Positions 53,626 through 62,384 of a stretch of 64,000 nt of DNA are shown in pieces. The notes beneath the pieces are model-generated. The model made no database searches. It was not told the origin of the DNA and saw nothing but the letters and a program-made list of their open reading frames with translations. The position numbers were made by a program, and so were the translations under genes. Where the stretch lies: contig CAZDQC010000001.1 of NCBI GenBank assembly GCA_964507245.1, positions 1-64,000 of the forward strand. Direction: 5' to 3'. Positions within the stretch are counted from its first letter, which is position 1. Each line of letters starts with the position of its first letter. This DNA comes from GCA-2731375 sp964507245 (GTDB lineage Bacteria; Pseudomonadota; Alphaproteobacteria; GCA-2731375).

Positions 53626-54414
53626 ATGGAATTACGAATGGATGATCGGGTAGCCCTAATTACGGGAGGAAGTGACGGTTTAGGAAGGGCTATGGCACAT
53701 GCATTCTCGGCATCGGGGGCGAGTGTAGCGATCGCAGCACGGGGGCAGGAAAAGTTGAATTCCACCTGTGATGCCATATCGCAGGCGACAGGCCGTCGAA
53801 TTGAAGCATATGCGGCAGATGTCAGTGATGCCGGACAGATTGCGGCATTGTACGGCAAGGTAACGGCGGATTTGGGACAGGTGGACATCCTGGTCAATAA
53901 TGCGGGAACGTCACAGACTGGAAGGTTTGAGGAGGTGACGGATGAAATTTGGCAGGCTGATCTCGACCTAAAACTGATGGCTGCGATCCGTCTTTGCCGC
54001 CTGGCGATGCCTGGAATGAAAGAACGCCGATGGGGACGTATTATCAACGTCTTAAACACGGCCGCCAAGGCACCCAGAGGTGGTAGTGCGCCTACCTCTG
54101 TGTCGCGGGCCGCCGGCATGGCCTTGACTAAGGTGCTGGCCGGAGAAGGTGCCGCGCACAATGTCTTGGCAAATGCTCTATGTACCGGGATCATCGAAAG
54201 CGGTCAGTGGGACCGCCGATTCGAGGCGCAGGGAGCGGACAAAACAAAGGATGATTTCCTCGCGGATATGGCAAAAGAACGTGGGCTGCCCATGGGCCGG
54301 CTGGGTACGGCGGAAGAGTTCGCCAATATGGCGTGTTTTCTGGCCTCGGATGCGGGGTCATATATCAATGGCACGGCGATCAATGTGGATGGAGGTCTAT
54401 CCCCCGTGGTCTAG
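53626..54414 (+). CDS. Atypical short-chain dehydrogenase/reductase (no YxxxK)
   Basis: The 262-residue Rossmann protein has a good cofactor motif (TGGSDGLGRA) and NNAGTSQTG. The active-site segment, however, reads NVLNTAAKAPRGG and then APTSVSRAAGM, so the usual Tyr and Lys are missing. The ending INGTAINVDGGLSPVV is normal. This is the same kind of altered tetrad as in the SDR at 11733-12512. An AGGAGAG site precedes ATG 53626. The gene stands alone between pmbA (divergent) and the DUF1674 gene (convergent). Confidence 0.87.
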   Translation: MELRMDDRVALITGGSDGLGRAMAHAFSASGASVAIAARGQEKLNSTCDAISQATGRRIEAYAADVSDAGQIAALYGKVTADLGQVDILVNNAGTSQTGRFEEVTDEIWQADLDLKLMAAIRLCRLAMPGMKERRWGRIINVLNTAAKAPRGGSAPTSVSRAAGMALTKVLAGEGAAHNVLANALCTGIIESGQWDRRFEAQGADKTKDDFLADMAKERGLPMGRLGTAEEFANMACFLASDAGSYINGTAINVDGGLSPVV

Positions 54415-54417
54415 TTA

Positions 54418-54603
54418 TCAAAAATCTGAAATGATACCTTTGCGTTCCCAATCGCCATATCGCGTAGGTTCGGGGCCTTTGGGGCCACCAATTTCCTTGA
54501 CTGGTTTCGTCTGATCTTTATCTGAATCCTTGTCGATGGCCTGGCCATTGGACATTTCTGTTTTATTTGGCATTAAAAAGCCCCTATTGGTGGATTTGAA
54601 CAT
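54418..54603 (-). CDS. DUF1674 protein, succinate dehydrogenase assembly factor 4 (SDHAF4)-like
   Basis: This 61-residue product (51 if ATG 54573 is used) ends with the signature KEIGGPKGPEPTRYGDWERK followed by GIISDF. This is the conserved C-terminal block of DUF1674 and mitochondrial SDHAF4, which binds flavinylated SdhA. The first part is polar and variable. ATG 54573 has AGGGGC upstream and is a good alternative. It lies divergently from rsmB, 58 bp apart, and converges on the SDR gene with 3 bp between stops. Confidence 0.9.
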   Translation of the reverse strand: MFKSTNRGFLMPNKTEMSNGQAIDKDSDKDQTKPVKEIGGPKGPEPTRYGDWERKGIISDF

Positions 54604-54661
54604 GCTTAAATTAAAAATAGCAATGTGTCGACACGCCCGCTAGTCCCATAATGGGTCGAAT

Positions 54662-55954
54662 ATGAATGATGTTGGATATCGCTCCCGTGCTTTAGCCGGA
54701 TGGCTTCTCCATCGCGTCCTGGATCGTGGGCAGAAGCTTAACTCTGTTCTCTTTGAGGCACAGGAATTGGGGGGTCGGATGTCTAGAATGGCGCCCCGTG
54801 ACCGTGCTTTCGTCCATCTATTGGTGGTGACCGTATTGCGGCGGCTCGGGCAAATCGACGACGCTCTAATTCGCTGCCTGGACCGCCCTTTGAACAGATT
54901 GGCACTACCTGCAAAAAATATTCTCCGACTTGCTGCAGCCCAGACGATGTTCCTCAATACTCCCGGTCATGCTGTCGCGGATGGTGCCGTGCGTTCGTTG
55001 CGGCCCCGGGAAGAGCACTTGAAGGGTCTAGTGAATGCGGTTTCGCGACGCCTAATTCGCGAGTGCCAAGATATTCTCGCGGAACAGGATGAAGTGGATC
55101 TGAACTGTCCAAAATGGCTTAGAAATAGTTGGTCTGCCGCCCGTGGCGATCAAACAGCAATGAATATCATTGCTGCCACGTTGAAGGAGCCACCATTAGA
55201 TATTACGGTGAAGGGGGATCAGCAGGTTTGGGCCGAAAATCTGGACGCAAAACTTTTGCCGACGGGTTCGCTGCGTCGCTATACGGGCGGGCCGGTTCAA
55301 GAATTACCCGGATATGATGAGGGGGAGTGGTGGGTCCAGGATATGGCTGCCGCTTTACCTGTTCGCCTTTTCGGCGATGTGGCGGGACAGGCGGTGCTCG
55401 ACCTGTGTGCGGCACCGGGAGGGAAAACCGCGCAACTGGCGGCTTCTGGAGCGCGAGTAACGGCGGTAGATGAGGCGCCGAATCGGTTGTCTTTGCTACG
55501 TTCTAACCTGGAACGGCTAGGCTTGAAGGCGGACCTATCGATTGCTGATGTTCGCACATGGAGGCCATCGACGCCATTTGATAAAATTCTTTTGGACGCG
55601 CCCTGCAGTGCTACTGGCACTATACGACGGCATCCGGACATTTGGCACTTGTGCACAAAGAACGATGTGGAACGCGCGGCAGTGTTGCAGGATCAACTAC
55701 TGCGAGCGGCGGTAGAAATGCTAGCACCTGGCGGAACCCTTGTTTATAGCACCTGTTCGTTGCAGTCGGAGGAGGGTGAAACACAGATTGCCAAGTTGCT
55801 TGCTAGCGATGATCGGATAAAGCGGGACCAAGTTGAGGCGCATGAATTATATGGGTTGTCAGAATTAATTTCGACAGATGGTGATTTGCGCACACTGCCG
55901 CACTATTTGGACGGAATGGACGGATTTTTTGCCGCGCGGTTGGTGAGGAACTGA
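54662..55954 (+). CDS. rsmB: 16S rRNA (cytosine967-C5)-methyltransferase RsmB
   Basis: The product has 430 residues. An N-terminal NusB-like helical domain (about 5-135) is followed by a SAM-dependent methyltransferase domain. DLCAAPGGKTAQL binds SAM near 250. DAPCSATGTIRRHPD holds the PC motif cysteine, and YSTCSLQSEEGE holds the catalytic TC motif cysteine. It methylates C967 of 16S rRNA. The length and domain order are standard. The rpe gene follows 49 bp later, an order common in alphaproteobacteria. Confidence 0.95.
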   Translation: MNDVGYRSRALAGWLLHRVLDRGQKLNSVLFEAQELGGRMSRMAPRDRAFVHLLVVTVLRRLGQIDDALIRCLDRPLNRLALPAKNILRLAAAQTMFLNTPGHAVADGAVRSLRPREEHLKGLVNAVSRRLIRECQDILAEQDEVDLNCPKWLRNSWSAARGDQTAMNIIAATLKEPPLDITVKGDQQVWAENLDAKLLPTGSLRRYTGGPVQELPGYDEGEWWVQDMAAALPVRLFGDVAGQAVLDLCAAPGGKTAQLAASGARVTAVDEAPNRLSLLRSNLERLGLKADLSIADVRTWRPSTPFDKILLDAPCSATGTIRRHPDIWHLCTKNDVERAAVLQDQLLRAAVEMLAPGGTLVYSTCSLQSEEGETQIAKLLASDDRIKRDQVEAHELYGLSELISTDGDLRTLPHYLDGMDGFFAARLVRN

Positions 55955-56003
55955 TGGTTCTTCCCAACTTGCGGCCTGTTAGGCAACCTGCTACCTAGCG
56001 CCC

Positions 56004-56672
56004 ATGCAACAATCTGTCCGCATCGCACCATCAATTCTGTCTGCTGATTTTGCCTCTCTTGGAGCGGAAGTTAGGGCTGTGAGCCAGGCGGGTGCCGACT
56101 ATATTCACATTGACGTTATGGACGGTCACTTTGTTCCGAATTTGACAATTGGGCCGGCCGTTGTCGCTGCCTTGCGGCCGCACAGTAGCCTTCCATTCGA
56201 CGTCCACCTCATGATCAGCCCGGCAGACCCATACATTCCTGACTTTGTGCAAGCCGGGGCGGATATTGTTACGGTGCATGTTGAGGCGGGATCACATTTG
56301 CACCGGACTATTCAATTGATCAAGGGCGAAGGAGTCCGCGCCGGCCTGGCGCTCAATCCGGGGACACCCGTAACCGTTGTAGAACCCTTATTGGATACCC
56401 TGGATCTGGTGCTTGTGATGAGTGTTAATCCCGGTTTTGGCGGGCAATCCTTTATTGCTGGTCAATTGGAAAAGATACGGCAACTTCGTACCTTGATTGA
56501 CAAAACGGAGAGGAAGATTGACCTGCAGGTGGACGGGGGTATCAACTCTGAAAATGCCGCTGATGCAATTGCGGCGGGAGCGGATGTGTTGGTGGCGGGA
56601 TCGGCAACCTTCGCAGGTGACACAAGCCAATATGCGGCTAATATCGAGGCCTTGCGGGCGAAGGCATCTTAA
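56004..56672 (+). CDS. rpe: Ribulose-phosphate 3-epimerase
   Basis: This 222-residue TIM barrel begins IAPSILSADFASLG. The metal-binding His/Asp are in YIHIDVMDGHFVPNLTIG, followed by FDVHLMI. LVMSVNPGFGGQSF is the active-site loop, and VDGGIN carries the second catalytic Asp. It interconverts ribulose-5-phosphate and xylulose-5-phosphate. The gene rpiA, acting on the same pool, lies 1.6 kb downstream on the other strand. Confidence 0.96.
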   Translation: MQQSVRIAPSILSADFASLGAEVRAVSQAGADYIHIDVMDGHFVPNLTIGPAVVAALRPHSSLPFDVHLMISPADPYIPDFVQAGADIVTVHVEAGSHLHRTIQLIKGEGVRAGLALNPGTPVTVVEPLLDTLDLVLVMSVNPGFGGQSFIAGQLEKIRQLRTLIDKTERKIDLQVDGGINSENAADAIAAGADVLVAGSATFAGDTSQYAANIEALRAKAS

Positions 56673-56693
56673 GCGCGGGAACAGCATTTCGAA

Positions 56694-58337
56694 ATGAACG
56701 ATAGCTGGAAGCGGTTGAAAAACGCCGGTTATAGAACCCGCCTCTATCGCTACACTTTGGAACGGCAAAATTCCGACGGTCTGATCTTTTTGCCACAGGA
56801 TCCTTGGCCGGGAGATCCAAGTAAGGCAAATGAGCTATTTCGGGGAAAGTATCGTTTCCTGGGACGGGAGGCCAGCGCTCCTAACCAGCCGCCTTGGCGT
56901 TTGCGGCCCGATGATGAAGATTGGTCGTCCGAATTGCATGCATTTGAATGGCTTCGCCATTTTGAAGCGGCCGGCGGCGAGGCAGCTTTGTCACAAGCGC
57001 AACGTTTGGTGCGGTCTTGGATAGATCTTTGCAGTGACATTGACCCGAAAATATGGTCGCCGGACGTTCTGGGCCGTCGGTTAATTGCCTTCTTAAGCCA
57101 CGGTCGGTTCTTGATCAGCCAATCCTCACCTAGTTTTCAGGCCGCTTTCGTCCGCTCGGTTCATTTGCAATGGCGACATTTGCAGCGAACTGTTGATGAC
57201 GCCCCTTTTGGTGCGCCACAACTCTTTGCAGTTATTAGCTTGCTTTTTGGCACCCTTTCCCTAACTGGCGAAGAGAACCAATTCGAGAAATATCTTCGCC
57301 GGCTTGAAGAGCTGGCTTCCCGCTTAAAACTGCGAGACGGGGAATGCTACAGCGGGTCACCATCCGACCTTAAATGCATGCTGGAGCATTTTGTGGCCTT
57401 GCGTGAGGCAGTCTTGGGGCGAGGTTTTGACGTCCCTCAATGGCTCCAGGGAGCTATAAGGCTTATGGCAGTAAATCTGCAGGGATTACGTCACGGCGAT
57501 GGCGGTCTGGCTTTATTCAATGGTGGATTAGAGGAGCAAGCCGACGATTTGGATAGAGTTTTGGAAAAGGTAGGTGCGGAAGTAAAGAGGGACTTATTTA
57601 ATGCGAACAGCTCTGCGTACCAGCGTTTGGCGGCGGGAAATACTATTCTTTTGGTAGCATCCGCGGCACCCGCTGCCGACGAATTTGGTCGTGCCGGTCA
57701 TTCTGGAGGTACAGCCTTTGAGATGTCTGTCGGCAAACACCGCCTTGTCGTGAATTGTGGCAGTGGCCGCCATCGAAATGGTGATTGGCCGGAAGCAGCT
57801 CGTGCGACAGCGGCCCATTCGACATTGCATTTTGCAAATGCAAACGCCTGGCCCATTCTCGGCGATGGCGGATTCGGGTCGAATCCAGCACCTCTTTATT
57901 GCCGTCGTCATGGGGATGACGCGGGCAGTAACTGGCTGGAGCTGCGGCATGAGGGGTATCGCCAAAGGTTTGGATTGATCCATCATCGGCGAATTTATTT
58001 AAGTGGATCAGGAGAGGATGTTCGGGGAGAGGACCGACTAGAAAAGACTCGGCCGGGAGGAGGGGAAGTTACCGGTAAGGTGGTTGGCGACGCCGTGGTT
58101 CGTTTTCATTTGCACCCGGATGTGCGGGCTTCCGTCTTGCAAGGCGGAGGCACGGTTCTGCTTCGTCTGGCGGATGGAAAGGGTTGGCGTTTTCGGGCCA
58201 GCGGAGCTCTAGTATCCACGCAGGATAGTATTTATCTGGGTCAGTTCGACAGGGTGCGCCGTAGTCAGCAGATCCTTTTGACTTCTGTTAGTGATGTCGA
58301 CAATACCGTCATCAAATGGGCATTTCAGCGAGTTTGA
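56694..58337 (+). CDS. Heparinase II/III-family protein
   Basis: The 547-residue protein has an alpha/alpha-toroid N-terminal half (FEWLRHFEAAGGEAALSQAQ core EWLRHFEAAGG). A beta-sandwich C-terminal half includes GHSGGTAFEMSVGKHRLVVNCG and HSTLHFANANA. True heparinases are secreted, but this one has no signal peptide. Alphaproteobacteria widely keep this homologue between rpe and purine genes, and its real role is unclear. It starts 21 bp after rpe and overlaps rpiA by 13 bp at the 3' end. A cell-envelope polysaccharide substrate is only a guess. Confidence 0.87.
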   Translation: MNDSWKRLKNAGYRTRLYRYTLERQNSDGLIFLPQDPWPGDPSKANELFRGKYRFLGREASAPNQPPWRLRPDDEDWSSELHAFEWLRHFEAAGGEAALSQAQRLVRSWIDLCSDIDPKIWSPDVLGRRLIAFLSHGRFLISQSSPSFQAAFVRSVHLQWRHLQRTVDDAPFGAPQLFAVISLLFGTLSLTGEENQFEKYLRRLEELASRLKLRDGECYSGSPSDLKCMLEHFVALREAVLGRGFDVPQWLQGAIRLMAVNLQGLRHGDGGLALFNGGLEEQADDLDRVLEKVGAEVKRDLFNANSSAYQRLAAGNTILLVASAAPAADEFGRAGHSGGTAFEMSVGKHRLVVNCGSGRHRNGDWPEAARATAAHSTLHFANANAWPILGDGGFGSNPAPLYCRRHGDDAGSNWLELRHEGYRQRFGLIHHRRIYLSGSGEDVRGEDRLEKTRPGGGEVTGKVVGDAVVRFHLHPDVRASVLQGGGTVLLRLADGKGWRFRASGALVSTQDSIYLGQFDRVRRSQQILLTSVSDVDNTVIKWAFQRV

Positions 58338-59038
58338 GGGCTTATGAAGGTGACATCTTCGTCAGTGCCCAGAATAACTTGATCAGCCATGTTGCAGAAA
58401 ATTCCGTGCTCAACCACACCGGGCCACCCGGAAATTCGCTGTGCCATGTCCGCGGGGTTGGAAATCGAAGGGCCAAAATGACCGTCGATGATCAAATGCC
58501 CTTCATCGGTCCGAAAAGGCACACCGTCTGGTATCCGCCGCAAAGAAGCTGCAACGTCCATGTCGGATAGTCGCCTAAGGATGGGCTGTTGGGCCATGGG
58601 TATTATTTCTACGGGCAATGGAAACGCTCCCAACACGCAGACCTGTTTGCTCTCGTCTGCAATGACGATAAATCGCTTTGCTGACGCGGCGACAATTTTT
58701 TCCCTCAATAGGGCGCCACCTCCGCCCTTGATCAAATTTAGTGATTGATCAAATTCATCCGTACCATCTATAGCAAGATCAAGGTCAGGGATTTCATCAA
58801 GCGTGGTCAACGAAATTCCAAGATCGCGACACAAATCAGCACTTCTTTCGGATGTTGCTACGCCGAGTACGGAAAGTCCGTTTTGGACACGCTCGCCAAG
58901 TAGTCGGATAAAGTGTTCCGCTGTTGAACCGGTGCCAATGCCAAGACGCATGCCATCGCTCACCTGTTCTACAGCAGCATACGCGGCATTTTGTTTCGCG
59001 ATATCACTCATGGAACCGAACTTTCTTTGCTTTGACAT
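58325..59038 (-). CDS. rpiA: Ribose-5-phosphate isomerase A
   Basis: The product has 237 residues. GIGTGSTAEHFIRLLG binds the phosphate, and LDLAIDGTDEFDQSLNLIKGGGGALLREK (core AIDGTDEFD and KGGGGALLREK) holds the catalytic Asp, Glu and Lys. VEIIPMA and FGPSISNPADM follow. It converts ribose-5-phosphate to ribulose-5-phosphate in the pentose phosphate pathway. ATG 59011 (MSDIAKQNAAY) is an alternative start. It is divergent from yciB and convergent with the heparinase gene. Confidence 0.95.
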   Translation of the reverse strand: MSKQRKFGSMSDIAKQNAAYAAVEQVSDGMRLGIGTGSTAEHFIRLLGERVQNGLSVLGVATSERSADLCRDLGISLTTLDEIPDLDLAIDGTDEFDQSLNLIKGGGGALLREKIVAASAKRFIVIADESKQVCVLGAFPLPVEIIPMAQQPILRRLSDMDVAASLRRIPDGVPFRTDEGHLIIDGHFGPSISNPADMAQRISGWPGVVEHGIFCNMADQVILGTDEDVTFISPQTR

Positions 59039-59073
59039 TCTGTTTCATTTTAGTTCCGATTAATCCAGGTTAT

Positions 59074-59667
59074 ATGTTCGCCATGTCAAACTCTGCAAGT
59101 AATCCTTCCGCGCCGAATCCATTGCTTAAGCTTGTCCTAGAAATCGGGCCGTTAGTGTTATTCTTTGTTACCAACAGTCAGGCCGGTATTTTCTGGGCGA
59201 CGGGCATTTTCATGATAGCGATCTGCCTGTCCTTGTCGTTGAGCTGGATTCTTGAGCGGCGTTTGCCCACCCTGCCTTTAGTTACCGGTATCTTCGTAAT
59301 GGTATTTGGCGGTTTGACGCTTGTGCTACAGGACGAATTGTTCATCAAGCTTAAGCCAACGATCGTCAACACCTTGTTTGCAGGGATCCTTTTTAGCGGC
59401 CTATATTGGCGAAAGTCCTTCTTAAAGAGTCTGATGGGTAACATGTTTGCCATGTCGGATAGGGGTTGGCGGATACTCACTTTCCGATGGGCGTTTTTTT
59501 TCATCGTGTTGGCGATCCTGAATGAAATAGTTTGGCGTAATACGTCTACGGACACCTGGGTTAGCTTCAAGGTTTTTGGAATCATGCCGCTGACAATACT
59601 GTTTTCGATTTTACAATTACCAACAATGAACCGACATAAGCTGATTAAGACTGAGGATAAGGATTAA
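59074..59667 (+). CDS. yciB: Septation protein A / YciB (IspZ) inner-membrane protein
   Basis: The 197-residue product has about five membrane segments and IspZ motifs: LEIGPLVLFFVTN, SWILERRLPTLPLVTGIFV, IVNTLFAGILFSGLYWRKS and WAFFFIVLAILNEIVWRN. Members affect cell-envelope growth and septation, and their mechanism is unclear. ATG 59074 and ATG 59083 are both possible. An AGG motif favours 59074. The stop TAA shares its last A with the ccmA ATG, so it is coupled to ccm. Confidence 0.9.
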   Translation: MFAMSNSASNPSAPNPLLKLVLEIGPLVLFFVTNSQAGIFWATGIFMIAICLSLSLSWILERRLPTLPLVTGIFVMVFGGLTLVLQDELFIKLKPTIVNTLFAGILFSGLYWRKSFLKSLMGNMFAMSDRGWRILTFRWAFFFIVLAILNEIVWRNTSTDTWVSFKVFGIMPLTILFSILQLPTMNRHKLIKTEDKD

Positions 59668-60275
59668 TGTTCCAGGCGCTAGGCGTTGTCTGTGAACGTG
59701 GGGAACGGTGCATATTTTCGGACCTAGATTTTCAGGTGAAGCCCGGGCAGGCTTTAGTGCTGCGTGGACCAAACGGCAGCGGCAAGACCAGTATTTTACG
59801 AATCGCGGCAACGCTCTTGCGTGCGGCAGATGGGCAGTTGACTTGGAATGGTACCAATATATGGGATGACATCTACCAACACCGGTCTAGGCTGCACTTC
59901 ATTGGACATCAGGATGCAGTAAAAGGCGCACTAACCGTTCGGGAAAATGTGGAGGTTTGGGCAAATATTCGTGGTAGCGGCAGCGGTCACGTAGACAGGG
60001 CACTCGCAGCCTTTGGTATTACGCATTTGGCGGACACGCAGGCACAATATCTATCAACTGGTCAACATAGACGCACCGCCTTGGCCCGCCTTGTCGCCTC
60101 ACCGGCGAAGCTATGGCTGTTAGACGAGCCAACTGTTTCCCTGGATGCAGATGGCACGACCTGCCTGCAGAATGTGATCGCGGACCATCGAGCGGAACAA
60201 GGCATGGTCATTGCTACAACGCATATTGAACTTGGCCTGCCTGACGCCGATGTGCTCCAATTGAATCCGAAATGA
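59667..60275 (+). CDS. ccmA: Heme exporter ATP-binding protein CcmA
   Basis: This 202-residue ABC ATPase has Walker A GPNGSGKTS, signature LSTGQHRRTALARL and Walker B LWLLDEPTVSLD. With CcmB (and CcmC/CcmD) it drives release of holo-CcmE during cytochrome c maturation. The start overlaps the yciB stop by one base, and the ccmB ATG overlaps its own stop. Confidence 0.95.
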   Translation: MFQALGVVCERGERCIFSDLDFQVKPGQALVLRGPNGSGKTSILRIAATLLRAADGQLTWNGTNIWDDIYQHRSRLHFIGHQDAVKGALTVRENVEVWANIRGSGSGHVDRALAAFGITHLADTQAQYLSTGQHRRTALARLVASPAKLWLLDEPTVSLDADGTTCLQNVIADHRAEQGMVIATTHIELGLPDADVLQLNPK

Positions 60276-60937
60276 ACCAGTTGCTATCCATCATATCCCG
60301 CGATTTGCGTTTGGCGGTGCGTCAGGGTGGTGCAACGTTCCTTGGTTTGGTCTTTTTCGTGCTGACTGTCACGCTATTTCCTTTGGGTATTGGGTCTGAC
60401 CCATCAGTGTTAGCTCGAGTTGCACCTGGGGTCCTTTGGGTTGCCGCCTTGCTTGCTGCAATGCTGTCGCTCGACAGACTATTTCAGGCCGACTTTGAAG
60501 ATGGCAGCCTGGAGCAGCTAGCTTTGTCAGGGATGCCTACAGGGGTCATGGTATTGGGCAAGATCACGGCGCATTGGCTGACAACAGGATTGCCGTTGTT
60601 GTTGGTTTCGCCAATCTTGGCTGTGCTTTTGAACATGGATTATGAAGGTTTTTCAGTCTTGCTGCTGACCATGTTGATTGGCACCCCGGCGTTAAGCCTA
60701 ATTGGTTCCATTGGTGCTGCGTTGACCTTGACCGTGCGCCGAGGTGGGGTATTGTTATCTTTGCTTGTTCTGCCACTCTATATTCCTGTCTTGATTTTTG
60801 GTGTTTCCGCTATAGATGCTGCTGTACACGGTCTCAATGCAAACCCACATTTGTATTTGTTGGCTGCGCTGGCCGTTGCAAGTTTGCCACTTGGTCCTTG
60901 GGCCTCAGCTGCAGCGGTAAAATTGTCTTTGGAATAG
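60272..60937 (+). CDS. ccmB: Heme exporter membrane protein CcmB
   Basis: The 221-residue membrane protein has about six helices and CcmB motifs: SRDLRLAVRQGG at the start, LDRLFQADFEDGSLEQLALSG (core DFEDGSLEQL), and LPLYIPVLIFGVSA. It is the permease partner of CcmA. The ATG lies within the ccmA stop (ATGA). An 84-bp spacer separates it from ccmC. Confidence 0.95.
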   Translation: MNQLLSIISRDLRLAVRQGGATFLGLVFFVLTVTLFPLGIGSDPSVLARVAPGVLWVAALLAAMLSLDRLFQADFEDGSLEQLALSGMPTGVMVLGKITAHWLTTGLPLLLVSPILAVLLNMDYEGFSVLLLTMLIGTPALSLIGSIGAALTLTVRRGGVLLSLLVLPLYIPVLIFGVSAIDAAVHGLNANPHLYLLAALAVASLPLGPWASAAAVKLSLE

Positions 60938-61021
60938 ACGTGTTCCACCTCAACTAGCCACCATAAATTGTTGCTGCCACAGCGCTTGCGTCCATGGCAT
61001 CGGAGAGCTAAACCAAAGTCT

Positions 61022-61747
61022 ATGTCGATACACTATTTTGCTAATCCGACTAGGTTTACACGGCTCGCTGGTCACATCCAGCCTTGGGCGGGCGGCTTGA
61101 CCGTGGCGCTACTGTTGGTAGGCCTATATTTGGCGTTGGCGCGAGTGCCGGCAGACTACCAACAGGGTGAGACCGTCCGGATCATGTTCGTACATGTGCC
61201 TTCGGCCTGGATGGCTTTGTTTTGTTATTCGTTTCTCGCGGTCGCAAGCGCTGTCGCACTCATTTGGAAACACCCCCTAGCAGACCTCGCGGCAAAGGCT
61301 TCTGCCCCTATCGGGGCCAGTTTTACATTATTGGCTCTGGTGACTGGCTCTTTATGGGGCAAGCCTATGTGGGGCACTTGGTGGGTATGGGATGCCAGAT
61401 TGACTTCCGTTTTGATCTTGTTGTTTCTCTATCTCGGCTATATGGCGCTATGGCAGGCGATAGAGGACAACCAAAAGGCCGCTAAGGCAGCGGCTGTTCT
61501 GGCTTTAGTTGGCGCTGTGAATGTGCCCATCATCAAATTTTCCGTCGATTGGTGGAATACGCTACATCAACCTGCCAGCGTCATGCGCTTGGATGGTCCA
61601 TCGATACACCCAAGCATGCTGTGGCCATTATTGATCATGGGCTTGGCCTTCAAGGTCTATTTTGTGACCCTGTTGCTCGCTCGAATTCGCATGGAATTGA
61701 ATTTGCGCAGAATCCGAATCCTCCGGATTGCGGAGCGGTCAAGTTAA
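61022..61747 (+). CDS. ccmC: Heme-handling protein CcmC
   Basis: The product has 241 residues and six helices. The tryptophan-rich WWD motif GTWWVWDARLTS binds heme. Periplasmic His residues appear in FVHVPSAWM and IHPSMLWP. It loads heme onto CcmE. The longer frame from 60968 adds a basic tail without support, so ATG 61022 (MSIHYFANP) is preferred. The stop TAA shares one base with the ccmD ATG. Confidence 0.95.
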   Translation: MSIHYFANPTRFTRLAGHIQPWAGGLTVALLLVGLYLALARVPADYQQGETVRIMFVHVPSAWMALFCYSFLAVASAVALIWKHPLADLAAKASAPIGASFTLLALVTGSLWGKPMWGTWWVWDARLTSVLILLFLYLGYMALWQAIEDNQKAAKAAAVLALVGAVNVPIIKFSVDWWNTLHQPASVMRLDGPSIHPSMLWPLLIMGLAFKVYFVTLLLARIRMELNLRRIRILRIAERSS

Positions 61748-61932
61748 TGGCAGGCATTACCGAATTTTTTGCGATGGGCGGTTATGCCGAATTTATATGG
61801 CCGGCGTTTGGTATTGTTTTGACGGTCATGGCGGCTTTGTGGATTTCGAGTATGAGAGGTTGGCGAGAATCAGAACGGACCTTAGATGTCTTGAGAAAGA
61901 ACCGGCGCAACCGGGAGTACATTGACGAATGA
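61747..61932 (+). CDS. ccmD: CcmD small membrane protein
   Basis: The 61-residue product has one helix (IWPAFGIVLTVMAALWIS), the 'MGGYAEFIWPAFG' start typical of CcmD, and a charged C-terminal tail. It stabilises the CcmABC complex and the release of CcmE. It overlaps ccmC by one base and ccmE by four. Confidence 0.92.
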   Translation: MAGITEFFAMGGYAEFIWPAFGIVLTVMAALWISSMRGWRESERTLDVLRKNRRNREYIDE

Positions 61933-62384
61933 CTCGAAAAAGGCGCCGTTTTTTTATAGTCAGCGGATTTTTGATAACCTTTTCGATAGCTGCGGCGTTA
62001 GTTCTAATGGCGTTCGAGGAGAATATTGTATTTTTCTATTCTCCGACTGAGTTATCCCGCAAATTGGAGCAACAACTAATTCCACAAAATCGCCGTTTGC
62101 GGATTGGCGGTTTGGTCGAAGATGGGTCTGTTGACCGGGAAGATGATGGCCTGACGATTACCTTTCGGGTGACTGATACTGTGGAAGTTGTACCAGTTCG
62201 GTTCAGAGGCCTTCTGCCAGACCTGTTTCGGGAAGGGCAGGGGGTCGTTGCTGAGGGGAGCATGGGATCTGACGGCACCTTTGTCGCAACGGAAGTGTTA
62301 GCAAAACACGACGAGACCTACATGCCGAAAGAAGTGGCTGAGGCTTTGAAAGAAGCAGGGCAATGGCAGGGGGACCGTAAATGA
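61929..62384 (+). CDS. ccmE: Cytochrome c maturation heme chaperone CcmE
   Basis: The product has 151 residues: a basic start (MTRKRRRF), one membrane anchor, then a small beta-barrel. The heme-binding KHDETYMPKEV supplies His127 (covalent to heme vinyl) and Tyr131. It carries heme to CcmF. The ATG overlaps the ccmD stop. Its own stop overlaps the start of an unrelated dehydrogenase gene. Confidence 0.95.
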   Translation: MTRKRRRFFIVSGFLITFSIAAALVLMAFEENIVFFYSPTELSRKLEQQLIPQNRRLRIGGLVEDGSVDREDDGLTITFRVTDTVEVVPVRFRGLLPDLFREGQGVVAEGSMGSDGTFVATEVLAKHDETYMPKEVAEALKEAGQWQGDRK

